DNA from: Marinifilum caeruleilacunae
Lineage (GTDB): Bacteria; Bacteroidota; Bacteroidia; Bacteroidales; Marinifilaceae
Assembly (NCBI RefSeq): GCF_013141825.1
Contig: NZ_RZNH01000020.1
Coordinates: 33-64,032 of the forward strand
Direction of reading: 5' to 3'
DNA length: 64,000 nt
The stretch's first letter is position 1. The number at the start of each line of letters is the position of its first letter. Under the pieces are notes generated by a model. The model was not told where the DNA came from. It ran no database searches and saw only the letters and a program-made list of their open reading frames with translations. The position numbers were made by a program, and so were the translations under genes. Shown here piece after piece: positions 43,838 to 53,235 of this stretch.

Positions 43838-46800
43838 TTAGTAAGCTGTAAGACTAAACGAAATCAGGAAGTCAGCAAAAACTCCTTTACTTTGATTTTC
43901 ATAACCAACACGAACCCCCAAATCAACAGGAGCTGAAAATCGCAAAACATGCAAATCAGTTCTTAATTCAAGTCCACCAGATATAAAGTCATCTTTAAAC
44001 TGGAACAGTCCTTCTTCGTTTTCTATCCTTCTGTCCTGATATCCATAATCGATAAAGGCATTCATTTTTAAACGCTTAAAATATGCCAATGGTCCAAGGT
44101 TCCAGTCCGGATAAAAAAGTGGCATGGCATAATCGGCACCAAGTGTTCCGATGTGTTTTCCGTACAAATCAAACATCCCTCTCGGACTTTTAATACTATT
44201 GGAAAATCTTGAGTTGTTTAGCGATCTGTACTGATACCCTCCATACAATTTAATTCCATGATGCTTTACAAAGCCCGGGAAATACAAGTGAGCTTCTGCC
44301 GACCAGGTATTGCCCAAATCTCTATCTCCCCAAGGAGTATTACGATAGTTCAGCTCAAAAATTTGCGCCCATTGGTACTGCACATCTCTGGGTGCTGTTC
44401 GGGCAATATTGTATCCAAAAAGCTGGTACTCCATAATTTCCTGCGTAAACGACTCATCGATAAAATTGTAATTGCCCAATCCTAATGAATTGTTTGGAGT
44501 TGTTGCCAGGGCACGCGTATTTAAATCGGCAAATTTTACAAGACTGTAGGTGAATTTTGGAACGAGTTTTCTGCTATACTGCCCACTCGAAAAATTAAAT
44601 GGCAAACTAATGCTGTTTTCCCACTCCCATTGTCTCCACTCTGTATTTACCTGTAGGGTATCAACCTGCTCAGGCTGCTCACGTTGTGCCAAAGTAAGAT
44701 AAGTACTGTTTCGGTCGCCAATAGAAAATTTCGAATCGACAATTGGAAACCATCCACGATAGGAAAGGTTGGCATACAATTGTCCGTTATCGAATCCCTC
44801 TTCACGCTTGTACCCAATCGTACTAAACAAAGTGCTTAATTTATTCTGGCTTGCAATGGATACACCTATATCGGCTTCAGCCTCCAATCCATCGATAAAC
44901 ACTGGTGCCCATGAATGGAAGTGAAAAAGGTTTGCAAGCTTCGAGTAGTTTTTAACTTCGAAACGATCCAGATTACTCGTATCAGCCTTCAATTTTCCCT
45001 CTTCTTGTTCAGAAAGTTTTTCCGCAATTGGATACTCATAATAGTCACCATTCCATTCTTTCCAATTCTCTTGATTGACAACAGTTTTTGCGATAAGATA
45101 ACCATCCGATGTATAATCAGAATAATACAGCTGCTGATCTTCTCCGACAAAAGCATCTCTTGCTCCAAATCGCGAAGAGCTAAGCTGATAAAGCTTATTT
45201 GAACCTAGTTGCAATGCAAACAGGTTATCAATACCAGCAAATGAGGCATTAAAATAAATGGTATTGCCATTAGGCACAGGGCGCGACATATCGGCAAAAC
45301 CCGAACTAAAAAGCACTTCCTTTTTTTGAGTGTTCAAATTCATTTTCACCAGGTGTTTTCCCTGCTGATTCAACAAAATTAAAACCACATGCTCATTATC
45401 TATAAAGCGAGGCGATTGATAATATTCATTTTTACCCGCCAAAATCCTTTGCCCAATTAATCCAGTTTCGGTGTCAATGGTCAATAAACTGTTATCGCCT
45501 TTATGATCGGAACCTACAGCTACAATCTTTTTCCCATCTCTGCTAAATGAGGGCGAGAAAAGAGAGATATTATGCTGATATGTCCTCCTCTCTTTTGAAT
45601 TGATATTGTAGCTTACAACAACACTCTTGTCAGCATGTTCCCATCGGATATCTTGTTTGTATTCGGCCCACAACAAATGATCTTTTCTTGCGTCGAAATC
45701 AGTATTCGATAAATAGCCTGGCGTAAACAACTTTTCTGTTTTTCCATCAGGAGAAAGCATTTCGAAATGCATCTCATCCGATAGACCTTGTTTTAAATAT
45801 ATCAGTTTACCTTCGCTTATTGAAGTAGGAATACGCTTGTTTGTATAATACTTTTCTCTCTCGCTTAACAGTTGTACTTCTGACAATTGCAATTCAGAAT
45901 CTTTTATTTTCCATTCAAGCAATAACTCCTTCATACTATCGAAATAGAGCATCAATTTGCCATCGCTATACTCATTGGTATACTGTAGCGATTTTAAATC
46001 GATACCTTCAATCTTAAACTTCGCAGATTCCAGTTTCTCCTGCATTTTCAAATAAACTTTCTCTCTTTTATTTGTCATACTTTCTTTAATACCATTTGAA
46101 AAAGAGACAATGCCAAGAGGTTTACGAGCAACATTTGTAAGTGTCTTCTCCCAAATCTGATCGCCATAATTAATTCTGGCTTTAGAAACCAAATAATATC
46201 CCAACTTATATCGGTCTGTGACATAATTTTTATAGGACCCATTTATGGCCTTATCGTATGAAAATTCACCTTTCTCCAGCAACTGAGCTCTTAGCTCCTG
46301 TTCAAATTGCGGCAACCTGCCCCTTCCCGAAAAACTCAAAGATGTTTCAAGACCAACTGCATCGCCTTCCAAAAACCACGGAGGAAGATATAAACCTACA
46401 ACAACAGCAGTTGCCTGCTGACCAAATATATAGTTTAATACTCGTGTAAAACCTTGTTCGATTTTATCCAATTGTACCACATGACGATATTCATGAGTAG
46501 CAAGGTGGTCCAGCCAAATCTGTGCATCATTATCTGCCGATGATGTTGTATACAACTCTATACGCTTTGGAGCCCAGGCCACAAGACCATTTGAAGTACT
46601 ACTATGAGTATGAAGTACAACTGAAAATCTTTTTGGCTTTCTTTGAAGACTTTCTCCACCTTTTTCCATTAAATCTTCGAATAGTGCTGCCACATAACGT
46701 GCCTTTTCTTCCGATTCTTGTGGGAAAATAATTTGAAAATCGTCGGTTTTGATTTGTTTCCATTTGATGGAAGCAGGATCTTGCCCGGTATTGAAATATT

Positions 46801-46861
46801 GCGAATATCCAATGAGAGATAACAGTGTTAACAATACTGATATGGTCAAACTTTTAATCAT
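43838..46861 (-). CDS. Outer-membrane protein with MA-type peptidase and beta-propeller
   Basis: This 1007-residue exported protein has a signal peptide ending near GYSQ. Residues about 25-300 look like a peptidase-MA (gluzincin) domain, with LATHEYRHVVQLDK (HExxH) and a downstream WFLEGDAVGLET that would supply the third zinc ligand. The active site therefore looks intact. About residues 310-640 show TolB-like beta-propeller repeats (RDGKKIVAVGSDHKGDNS). From about 700 the sequence becomes a beta-barrel rich in aromatic termini and ends FADFLISFSLTAY, fitting an outer-membrane barrel. It is monocistronic. The substrate is unknown; a surface or periplasmic protease or an insertase-like role is possible. 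Confidence 0.85.
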   Translation of the reverse strand: MIKSLTISVLLTLLSLIGYSQYFNTGQDPASIKWKQIKTDDFQIIFPQESEEKARYVAALFEDLMEKGGESLQRKPKRFSVVLHTHSSTSNGLVAWAPKRIELYTTSSADNDAQIWLDHLATHEYRHVVQLDKIEQGFTRVLNYIFGQQATAVVVGLYLPPWFLEGDAVGLETSLSFSGRGRLPQFEQELRAQLLEKGEFSYDKAINGSYKNYVTDRYKLGYYLVSKARINYGDQIWEKTLTNVARKPLGIVSFSNGIKESMTNKREKVYLKMQEKLESAKFKIEGIDLKSLQYTNEYSDGKLMLYFDSMKELLLEWKIKDSELQLSEVQLLSEREKYYTNKRIPTSISEGKLIYLKQGLSDEMHFEMLSPDGKTEKLFTPGYLSNTDFDARKDHLLWAEYKQDIRWEHADKSVVVSYNINSKERRTYQHNISLFSPSFSRDGKKIVAVGSDHKGDNSLLTIDTETGLIGQRILAGKNEYYQSPRFIDNEHVVLILLNQQGKHLVKMNLNTQKKEVLFSSGFADMSRPVPNGNTIYFNASFAGIDNLFALQLGSNKLYQLSSSRFGARDAFVGEDQQLYYSDYTSDGYLIAKTVVNQENWKEWNGDYYEYPIAEKLSEQEEGKLKADTSNLDRFEVKNYSKLANLFHFHSWAPVFIDGLEAEADIGVSIASQNKLSTLFSTIGYKREEGFDNGQLYANLSYRGWFPIVDSKFSIGDRNSTYLTLAQREQPEQVDTLQVNTEWRQWEWENSISLPFNFSSGQYSRKLVPKFTYSLVKFADLNTRALATTPNNSLGLGNYNFIDESFTQEIMEYQLFGYNIARTAPRDVQYQWAQIFELNYRNTPWGDRDLGNTWSAEAHLYFPGFVKHHGIKLYGGYQYRSLNNSRFSNSIKSPRGMFDLYGKHIGTLGADYAMPLFYPDWNLGPLAYFKRLKMNAFIDYGYQDRRIENEEGLFQFKDDFISGGLELRTDLHVLRFSAPVDLGVRVGYENQSKGVFADFLISFSLTAY

Positions 46862-47042
46862 AAATTCAGTTTTTTATTGAACGCCTTAAAATACCAAACT
46901 AATACACTGTAAACAAAATTAATTTACGGATGTTTTATACCTGTAATTTGATAAGTAATTTTCCATTTGCAAAAGTCAATTGCAATGCAGACCTTTGCCT
47001 CCTTAATAAAATTGATTAAATATATCTGAATAGATTTACACT

Positions 47043-47822
47043 ATGGGTAAAATTGTAATCAAAACACCGGAACAAATTGAAGGAATCAGAAAGAGTTCCC
47101 AATTGGCCGGTAACACTTTAAAATATATCAGTAATTACGTTGAAGAAGGCGTATCAACACTTAAGCTTGATCAATTAATCGAAGAGTACATTCGTGATCA
47201 TGGAGCCATTCCTGCTCCATTAAATTATCATGGGTTTCCCAAATCGTGCTGTATCTCATTAAACGATGTAATTTGTCACGGTATACCGGATGAAAAAACC
47301 ATCCTGAAGGAAGGCGATATTTTAAATATTGACGTAACTACCATTTTGGATGGCTATTACGGTGATACCAGCACCATGTTTACCATTGGTGATATTAGCG
47401 AAGAAGCTGCACGATTGGTAGAAGATACCGAACATGCTTTGTATTTGGGCATTGAACAGGTTCGACCGGGCAATTACTTTGGAAACATTGGCTTTATGAT
47501 TGGTCGTTTTGCGCAATCGAAACGATACAGCGTTGTGTATGAATTTTGCGGTCATGGAATTGGTTTAGAATTTCATGAAGAACCACAGGTAGAACATATT
47601 GCAGCAAGAAATTCAGGTCCAAAAATGAAAGAGGGCATGATTTTTACAATCGAGCCAATGATAAACCTTGGCAAGGCACGTGCTGTAGTTGACGAAAACG
47701 ATGGATGGACTGCCAGAACCATTGATCAAAAGCTTTCGGCTCAATTTGAGCATACCATTTTGGTAACAAAAGATGGGTACGACATCTTAACAGATGTTGG
47801 TGATTATGAAATCTTCAGATAG
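47043..47822 (+). CDS. map: Methionine aminopeptidase, type I
   Basis: This 259-residue cytoplasmic enzyme removes the initiator methionine from nascent proteins. Substrate-pocket and metal ligands are visible: NYHGFPKSCCISLNDVICHG, the two aspartates in NIDVTTILDGYYGDTSTMF (split by 10 residues), His in EFCGHGIGLEFHEEPQ, and the glutamates in FTIEPMINLG and AQFEHTILV. The length is typical for type I. It is followed by its own terminator and is not in the usual ribosomal-protein operon. Confidence 0.97.
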   Translation: MGKIVIKTPEQIEGIRKSSQLAGNTLKYISNYVEEGVSTLKLDQLIEEYIRDHGAIPAPLNYHGFPKSCCISLNDVICHGIPDEKTILKEGDILNIDVTTILDGYYGDTSTMFTIGDISEEAARLVEDTEHALYLGIEQVRPGNYFGNIGFMIGRFAQSKRYSVVYEFCGHGIGLEFHEEPQVEHIAARNSGPKMKEGMIFTIEPMINLGKARAVVDENDGWTARTIDQKLSAQFEHTILVTKDGYDILTDVGDYEIFR

Positions 47823-47850
47823 ATAAAATTTCCCACTTATTGGAATATAG

Positions 47851-47889
47851 ACCGTCTTAAATAAAATTTGGGACGGTTATTTTTTTTCA
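47851..47889 (+). terminator. Intrinsic terminator after map
   Basis: ACCGTC pairs with GACGGT around a long loop and is followed by TTATTTTTTTT. Confidence 0.75.
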
Positions 47890-47942
47890 CTTTCGCAATG
47901 AAAGAATTTGTATTAATTTAGCTCATCACTAAACTTTAAACT

Positions 47943-48638
47943 ATGAAGAAGGTTGCAGTTCTGTTGGCAGGCGGAAGCGGTAAAAGAATGGGAAGTGCTC
48001 TACCGAAACAATTCCTTACAATTGGAGATAAGCCAATTATTCAACACAGCATTGAAGCATTCGAAAAGCACGATAATATCGATGAAATTTGCATTGTAAT
48101 TCATGCCGATTATCATTCTGAAATAAACGAATTAATTTCCAAATACAACTACTCCAAAGTTCGCTATGTTTTAAGCGGTGGCAAAGAGAGAAGCGATTCG
48201 AGCCTGGCTGCAATCAATGCATATGAGCGTGAACAAAATGTTTACCTCATCTTCCACGATGCTGTTCGTCCATTTGTGTCATCTCGCATTATTAATGATG
48301 TAATTAGCGAATTGCAATCAGGCAAATCAGTCGCTGTTGCGATTCCAACTACCGATACCATCTTCTGTCTTACTCAGGATGAAACCATCGAATCGGTCCC
48401 GAATCGTAATTTATTAAGAAGGGCGCAAACTCCGCAGGCTTTTTCGTATAAGGTCATAAAAAGAGCGTACGACATAGCCATGGCCGATGAAAATTTTGTG
48501 GCAACAGATGATTGTGGCGTTGTGCTTAAATATCTACCAAAAGAAGCCATTCATATTGTTGAAGGTGATGAATCGAACATCAAAATTACTTTCGAACAAG
48601 ATTTGCTGCAAGGCGCACAAATTGCTGATAAAAAATAG
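47943..48638 (+). CDS. IspD-family cytidylyltransferase (MEP-pathway IspD or CDP-ribitol synthase)
   Basis: The 231-residue protein belongs to the IspD/TarI cytidylyltransferase family. The nucleotide-binding start is AVLLAGGSGKRMGSALPKQF, the catalytic region includes IFHDAVRPFVS, and the C-terminus contains FVATDDCGVVLKYLPKEAIH. IspD makes CDP-methylerythritol for isoprenoids; its close relatives TarI/Bcs1/CRPPA make CDP-ribitol. Two genes downstream is an SDR reductase, the domain fused to the IspD-like half in Haemophilus Bcs1, and a TagD-like gene lies between. Both functions are therefore open; whether a second ispD exists in the genome would decide. Confidence 0.85.
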   Translation: MKKVAVLLAGGSGKRMGSALPKQFLTIGDKPIIQHSIEAFEKHDNIDEICIVIHADYHSEINELISKYNYSKVRYVLSGGKERSDSSLAAINAYEREQNVYLIFHDAVRPFVSSRIINDVISELQSGKSVAVAIPTTDTIFCLTQDETIESVPNRNLLRRAQTPQAFSYKVIKRAYDIAMADENFVATDDCGVVLKYLPKEAIHIVEGDESNIKITFEQDLLQGAQIADKK

Positions 48639-48737
48639 ACCTTTCCCCACAATTTCAGGATTAAAGCCAGAGCCTGGTTTAATTTTTGGTAAAAAAAAGT
48701 ACCTTTACGCCTATTAATCAACAAACAGATAGCAGAG

Positions 48738-49211
48738 ATGGGCAAAAATCAGATAATCGTATATACATCAGGCACTTTTGACATGTTTCATAGCAATCAT
48801 TTAAAAATGATTAATTATGCCAAAGGACTAGGTGATGTTTTAATTGTAGGCGTAAGTACCGATGAGTTGGTAAGTTCGTATAAAGCTCCTCCTATTGTAC
48901 CATTCGAAGAGCGTCTGGCCATTGTCGAGGGACTTAAAAATCCTGATATTGTAATCCCGCAAAGATCTTTAGATCACAAGGAAATCGTCAAAAAATTGCA
49001 TATCGATATTTTTGTTGTTGGTGACGACTGGACAGGAAAGTATGACTATTTGGAAGAATATGGAGTAAAAGTATTCTATTTTCCATATGGAGCAGGAACC
49101 AGTTCAACTGCACTAAAAAAGAAAATCTACGATAGTTATGCCGAGATTAAAAAACGCATTGATAATCATGCAAATCCGGACATAGTTCCAAGTAACGGAC
49201 AAACGAAATAA
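48738..49211 (+). CDS. TagD-like glycerol-3-phosphate cytidylyltransferase
   Basis: The 157-residue protein matches the nucleotidyltransferase HIGH superfamily in the TagD branch, which forms CDP-glycerol from CTP and glycerol-3-phosphate. Matching segments are YTSGTFDMFHSNHLKMINYA (with HSNH at the HxxH site), IVGVSTDELVSSYK, VPFEERLAIVEGL, VVGDDWTGKYDYLEEYGV and the C-terminal GTSSTALKKKI. TagD itself has MGDDWEGKFDFL at that position. The gene lies 99 bases after the ispD-like gene and 26 bases before the SDR gene. CDP-glycerol would be the donor for the convergent CDP-glycerol transferase at 49989. Confidence 0.9.
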   Translation: MGKNQIIVYTSGTFDMFHSNHLKMINYAKGLGDVLIVGVSTDELVSSYKAPPIVPFEERLAIVEGLKNPDIVIPQRSLDHKEIVKKLHIDIFVVGDDWTGKYDYLEEYGVKVFYFPYGAGTSSTALKKKIYDSYAEIKKRIDNHANPDIVPSNGQTK

Positions 49212-49237
49212 TTAGATCACCTCATAATACACAGCAT

Positions 49238-49963
49238 ATGAAATACGCTTTTGTTAGCGGTTCTACCAAAGGAATCGGAAAAGCAATTGGTGTAAAACTT
49301 TTAAAGGAAGGATATTTCGTTTTATTCAATTACTCGAATTCAGAAGAAGCTTCAAATGCCTTAAGAAAAGAATTGAATGTCGACTTCCAAGGTCGTTTTG
49401 AAATTTTAAAGGCAGACTTGTCGGATGTACTGAAAATAAAAGAAGTAGGCAATCAAATTAGCGAGATTTTGCCACAAATAGACCTTTTGGTTTTTAATAC
49501 AGGCCTAACCGATAGATCCCTTTATGGAGAAATAGAGATTGAGAATTGGATGAAAGTTTTCAATGCCAATTTAAATGTTCCATTCTTTTTAATGCAGGAA
49601 CTAAAAGAGAAAATGACGAATGGTTCCAACATCGTTTTTATAGGTTCGATGCTAGGAAATATCCCACACTCGGTTTCTATTGCCTATGGTGTCAGCAAAA
49701 GTGCAATCCACTCCTTGGTGCAAAACATGGTTAAATTTCTGTCGAAAGATCAGATTCGAATCAATGCCATTGCTCCAGGCTTTGTAGATACAGATTGGCA
49801 AAAAGATAAGCCTGACTGGTTGAGAGATAAGATAAAAGGAAAAATTGCCCTGAACAGATTTGCAGAAGAAAATGAAGTTGCCGAACTCTGTTGGCACATC
49901 ACGAATAATCAATATCTAACCGGACAAATAATTCAAATGGATGGTGGATATTGCAGTGCATAA
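49238..49963 (+). CDS. Short-chain dehydrogenase/reductase
   Basis: The 241-residue protein is a classical SDR: the nucleotide loop SGSTKGIGKAIGVKLL, the catalytic IVFIGSMLGNIPHSVSIAYGVSKSA with Ser, Tyr and Lys, and the NAIAPGFVDTDW loop. The C-terminal TGQIIQMDGGYCSA is FabG-like. Fatty-acid synthesis is possible. But its position right after cytidylyltransferase genes recalls the reductase half of Bcs1, which makes ribitol-5-phosphate from ribulose-5-phosphate. It ends at a bidirectional terminator. Confidence 0.88.
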   Translation: MKYAFVSGSTKGIGKAIGVKLLKEGYFVLFNYSNSEEASNALRKELNVDFQGRFEILKADLSDVLKIKEVGNQISEILPQIDLLVFNTGLTDRSLYGEIEIENWMKVFNANLNVPFFLMQELKEKMTNGSNIVFIGSMLGNIPHSVSIAYGVSKSAIHSLVQNMVKFLSKDQIRINAIAPGFVDTDWQKDKPDWLRDKIKGKIALNRFAEENEVAELCWHITNNQYLTGQIIQMDGGYCSA

Positions 49964-49990
49964 AAAAAGAGGGCTAAACCCTCTTTTTTT
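49962..49990 (+). terminator. Bidirectional terminator between SDR and CDP-glycerol transferase genes
   Basis: AGAGGG pairs with CCCTCT around CTAAA, extended by A7/T7. The minus-strand gene's stop codon lies at its edge. Confidence 0.9.
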
Positions 49991-51164
49991 ATGCTCTTAT
50001 TTCATGTTGCTTCATCTTAGATGCATTTATCGAATGAAGATTTTCCAATAAATCCACCATTCGAACCGACACCTTTCCGTCTACAGGGCCAATAATTTCA
50101 TGAGTACATTCTGCTCTTCGATCCTTGTAGTTACAAGGATTTATTAATTCCTCTTCAACAGCTGCCTTTAGGTCTTTATAACGCCAGATGTTCTCGCCCA
50201 AATTTCGAAACTGATCCATAGCTGGTTCCATTCTTTTCTTGAACTTACGTTGTCCAAATAATCTATATGTAAGTCGTAATTTCAAGAAACGATTCAGAAT
50301 CACAGGTTTATCCAATGCTGCAAATTCAAATACCACCGAAGACTCATCAGAAATCAACAGGTCTGCCAATGCATAAAATGGTACAATATTGTAATCGTCG
50401 AATCCAGCCACATAAACATTATCATACTTAGCCCAATGCTCCAGCTTTCTTCTTTGGTTCTTATATTTTTTGCGAATATAAGAGAAGAAATGAGGTTTAA
50501 TAATCAGGTTATAGTCTTTAAATTGCTCAGGAAAGTTATCAGGCATTTTTTCCAAAGAGCTTGGATAAAAGGTAGGAGCATAAAGAATCGTCTTTTTGTT
50601 CTGGTCTAAACCGTAATGATTATACAGTTTCTTAATTTCACCAGGTTTGTATGCCAAAACATCATCCAGCTTTGAAAAACCAACATTCTCCCATATGGTT
50701 TTTGCATCGGGGTAGAGTTCATTCAATCTTCTTAAACGAAAATCTCCTTCAACAAATCGAATATCAAATTTATTTTTCTCTTCGGTAAAAGCACTTAATT
50801 TGGTTCCAATACCATGAACAATTAGAACTGATTTTTTGTACGAAATATCAACATTTGGGTGTTCATCTCCCCCACATATTAGATATTCAACATTTGCATT
50901 CTCTAATCCTTTTGTTCCAAGTTGAAAAGGCTGATTCTCAAGTTCGCATATCTTTACAATTTTACTGTTCTGATCAAAGATGTCTCTACTGGTAGTTCCC
51001 TTCAAAACAATTAAATATGATAAGCCTCGCCTTTGCAACTCTTTAGCCACAGGTAAAAATTGTGGCAAAAAGTAAATTTGCTCAGTATAAAACACTGCAA
51101 AATACTTTGTCACACTCATAAATACGTTAATTAGTTGTAAGTAAGCGATCTTTCTACAAAGCAT
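49989..51164 (-). CDS. CDP-glycerol glycerophosphotransferase (TagB/TagF-like)
   Basis: The 391-residue protein resembles the CDP-glycerol glycerophosphotransferase family that adds or polymerises glycerophosphate in teichoic-acid synthesis. Typical marks are KTILYAPTFYPSS, NLIIKPHFFSY, VYVAGFDDYNIVPFYALADL and LISDESSVVFEFAALDKPVI. Alternative starts are the ATG at 51119 (15 residues shorter) or 51164; a -7-like element upstream at 51198 suits either. It converges on the tagD-like/SDR genes, so donor synthesis and transfer genes are neighbours. In a Gram-negative cell the product would be a glycerophosphate-modified LPS or capsule. Confidence 0.88.
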   Translation of the reverse strand: MLCRKIAYLQLINVFMSVTKYFAVFYTEQIYFLPQFLPVAKELQRRGLSYLIVLKGTTSRDIFDQNSKIVKICELENQPFQLGTKGLENANVEYLICGGDEHPNVDISYKKSVLIVHGIGTKLSAFTEEKNKFDIRFVEGDFRLRRLNELYPDAKTIWENVGFSKLDDVLAYKPGEIKKLYNHYGLDQNKKTILYAPTFYPSSLEKMPDNFPEQFKDYNLIIKPHFFSYIRKKYKNQRRKLEHWAKYDNVYVAGFDDYNIVPFYALADLLISDESSVVFEFAALDKPVILNRFLKLRLTYRLFGQRKFKKRMEPAMDQFRNLGENIWRYKDLKAAVEEELINPCNYKDRRAECTHEIIGPVDGKVSVRMVDLLENLHSINASKMKQHEIRA

Positions 51165-51197
51165 TCAGTATTAAATTCATAAGTAGTCGGATCGGCC

Positions 51198-51205
51198 CAA
51201 AGATA
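51198..51205 (-). promoter_or_regulatory. Candidate -7 element (TATCTTTG) for the CDP-glycerol transferase gene
   Basis: Minus-strand TATCTTTG matches TAnnTTTG, 33 bases before the ATG at 51164. Confidence 0.4.
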
Positions 51206-51370
51206 AACAACTGATTGAATATATTACATTTTTGTTTCCTTTTTATTGCTCTATGGCCTTAATTCAATCGGATTTTAAATTAAGAAACTGTCTCGATAAG
51301 TTATTTATAGAAGGCTTGCGGAGTTTAATAATTAAATTTTGAGATTGGAATTATTAATTAATAAATCACT

Positions 51371-51378
51371 TATATTTG
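51371..51378 (+). promoter_or_regulatory. Candidate -7 element (TATATTTG) for the GT2 gene at 51431
   Basis: TATATTTG matches TAnnTTTG; a TTG lies 23 bases upstream, slightly long for a -33 box. It supports the ATG at 51431 over the TTG at 51404. Confidence 0.5.
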
Positions 51379-51430
51379 CAAGCTTTAACACGACAAACAT
51401 AAATTGTATTTAACAGAATTACATTCGCAT

Positions 51431-52231
51431 ATGAATAAAAATATTAGCGTATCACTTTTAATTACCACCTACAATAGCCCAAAATTTTTAGACCTGGTTT
51501 TTAGAAGCATTCTTAAGCAAACTGTTCAGCCTGATGAAATTGTAATTGGTGATGACGGATCGAAGGAAGACACAAAAGAGTTGATTGATTCATACCGAGA
51601 AAAGTTCAGCTGTAAATTGAAACATGTATGGCAGGAGGATGATGGCTTCCAAAGGTGCAGAATCTTAAATAAAGCAATAGCTGCGGTTAGTTCTGATTAT
51701 ATCCTTCAGCTCGATGGAGATGTAATGCTCCACCCTCAATTTATCGAAGATCACCTAAGTGTTGTTCAAGAAAAGCAATTTGTGTGTGGCAACAGGTGTT
51801 TTGTATTAAAATCTAAAACCGAAAAACTGGTGGCAGGTCCTTCTGATATTGGTTTAAACCTATTTAATATCAAAAAAAGAAAAAGATTTTTCAGAATTCC
51901 TGCCCTGTCACCTTTATACAGAAATAAACGAAACAATACCTCCAGAAAAGGGAATGTGGGATGTCATATGGCTTATTGGAAAAAGGATATGGTTGCAATA
52001 AATGGGTACAACGAAGATTTTGTAGGCTGGGGATATGAAGACATTGAAATGGTGGAAAGATTGATGAATTCAGGAGTTAAAAAAACAACATTATTGATGA
52101 TGGCTCTTCAATATCATTTATGGCATCCAAAAAGTTCACGTGCTTTTTCTGCCAAAAACAAAAGCATGTATTACGACTGTAAAAACAATAAACTAGCTCA
52201 TTGCCCAAAAGGAATTGACCAGTATTTATAA
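51431..52231 (+). CDS. Family 2 glycosyltransferase
   Basis: From the ATG at 51431 the protein has 266 residues. It is an inverting GT-A glycosyltransferase (GT2): SLLITTYNSPKFLDLVFRS, the nucleotide-sugar motif VIGDDGS and the metal-binding DxD in LQLDGDVMLHPQ. A C-terminal GWGYEDIEMVERL matches the galactosyltransferase-like GWGxEDxE motif. It likely adds a sugar to LPS or capsule on the cytoplasmic face. It is a single gene with its own promoter-like element and terminator, divergent from the CDP-glycerol transferase. Confidence 0.93.
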   Translation: MNKNISVSLLITTYNSPKFLDLVFRSILKQTVQPDEIVIGDDGSKEDTKELIDSYREKFSCKLKHVWQEDDGFQRCRILNKAIAAVSSDYILQLDGDVMLHPQFIEDHLSVVQEKQFVCGNRCFVLKSKTEKLVAGPSDIGLNLFNIKKRKRFFRIPALSPLYRNKRNNTSRKGNVGCHMAYWKKDMVAINGYNEDFVGWGYEDIEMVERLMNSGVKKTTLLMMALQYHLWHPKSSRAFSAKNKSMYYDCKNNKLAHCPKGIDQYL

Positions 52232-52244
52232 AGTAAATAGAATT

Positions 52245-52273
52245 AAAAAAGCGCTCCAAGGAAGCGCTTTTTT
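52245..52273 (+). terminator. Intrinsic terminator after the GT2 gene
   Basis: AAAAAAGCGCT pairs with AGCGCTTTTTT around CCAAGGA, giving a strong hairpin with a T tract. It is symmetric enough to work on both strands. Confidence 0.9.
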
Positions 52274-52313
52274 TATGTCTTTTGCTCAATAATGAGAACA
52301 TCTGTTGGGTGAA

Positions 52314-53222
52314 TTAAAACAAAGGCTCATCCCAAAAATTAGATGATCTTTTACCCTTTCCATAAACATGAAAATGCTGATTTTCGAATAATCGATGTCC
52401 GCTAATTCTCTCAAACCACATTAAAAATCGCTCTTTCGACTTGTAGTTTTTTATTTTGGGATTGATATCGACTTTCCAGTCGATTTGCTTCATGCGATCT
52501 GTCATTACCGAAGGGTGTATTCCATCATATTCCACCACACAATCATAATCCCTACTAAAATCGAATTCGCTTTCCTGTACCTTTCCTTTTCCCCAGAATC
52601 TCTTGTTCCAAAGCGAATTGTTTACCTTTTTCTTCATCAGTTTAGGCGATCGTACCCATCCATAATGATATACAAAAGCCTTTAATGGAACACCTATTGG
52701 TTTTTCTCCATCAACTTTTCGAAAGCCCTGTGCATCGTGCCACGAACGCACTTTTTTGTTGTTTCTAATGATTCTGGTATCCCTGCGATACCACTTTCGT
52801 CCGTAAGCCAGGTAATCGTAACTTCCCCAAAAATGCTTCCAATTGAATAAGAATCCATCTACTTCTAAATCATCTTTGTATTTTTCCATGGCTTCCCTGA
52901 TTTCCGAATAGTCATCTTCATGAAGTACCTCATCGGATTGAAGATAAAGACACCAGGTATAATCATCGCTAATGCGATCTAAAGCTTTATTGGTTTCATC
53001 GCCTAAAAAGTGACCATTTTTATTATTGGTAGGCCAAACCGAATAGATGTATTCAATTTTATCTGACTGAATGCTGCGAATTAATTCTTCAGTTTCATCA
53101 TCGCTATCCCCAAGGGCAACTACGAATTTATCTACCAATGGCAAAGCCGATTTTATCGATTCCAATACCGGATAATCATACTTAACTGCATTCTTAACAA
53201 TTGTAAATCCGCAAACTTTCAT
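52314..53222 (-). CDS. Glycosyltransferase, GT2-like
   Basis: The 302-residue protein has a GT-A start MKVCGFTIVKNAVKYDYPVL, with VVALGDSDDETEELI replacing the usual D-D-G-S loop. A CLYLQSDEVLHEDDYSEI segment is likely the metal-binding region. It resembles the glycosyltransferases of LPS biosynthesis often annotated as TPR/GT2 in Bacteroidota. It is the last gene of a four-gene operon (NUDIX, InaA-type kinase, GT9, this gene) with a 13-base gap to the GT9 gene, and so belongs to an envelope-polysaccharide set. Confidence 0.88.
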   Translation of the reverse strand: MKVCGFTIVKNAVKYDYPVLESIKSALPLVDKFVVALGDSDDETEELIRSIQSDKIEYIYSVWPTNNKNGHFLGDETNKALDRISDDYTWCLYLQSDEVLHEDDYSEIREAMEKYKDDLEVDGFLFNWKHFWGSYDYLAYGRKWYRRDTRIIRNNKKVRSWHDAQGFRKVDGEKPIGVPLKAFVYHYGWVRSPKLMKKKVNNSLWNKRFWGKGKVQESEFDFSRDYDCVVEYDGIHPSVMTDRMKQIDWKVDINPKIKNYKSKERFLMWFERISGHRLFENQHFHVYGKGKRSSNFWDEPLF

Positions 53223-53235
53223 AGGGGGTGTGATT

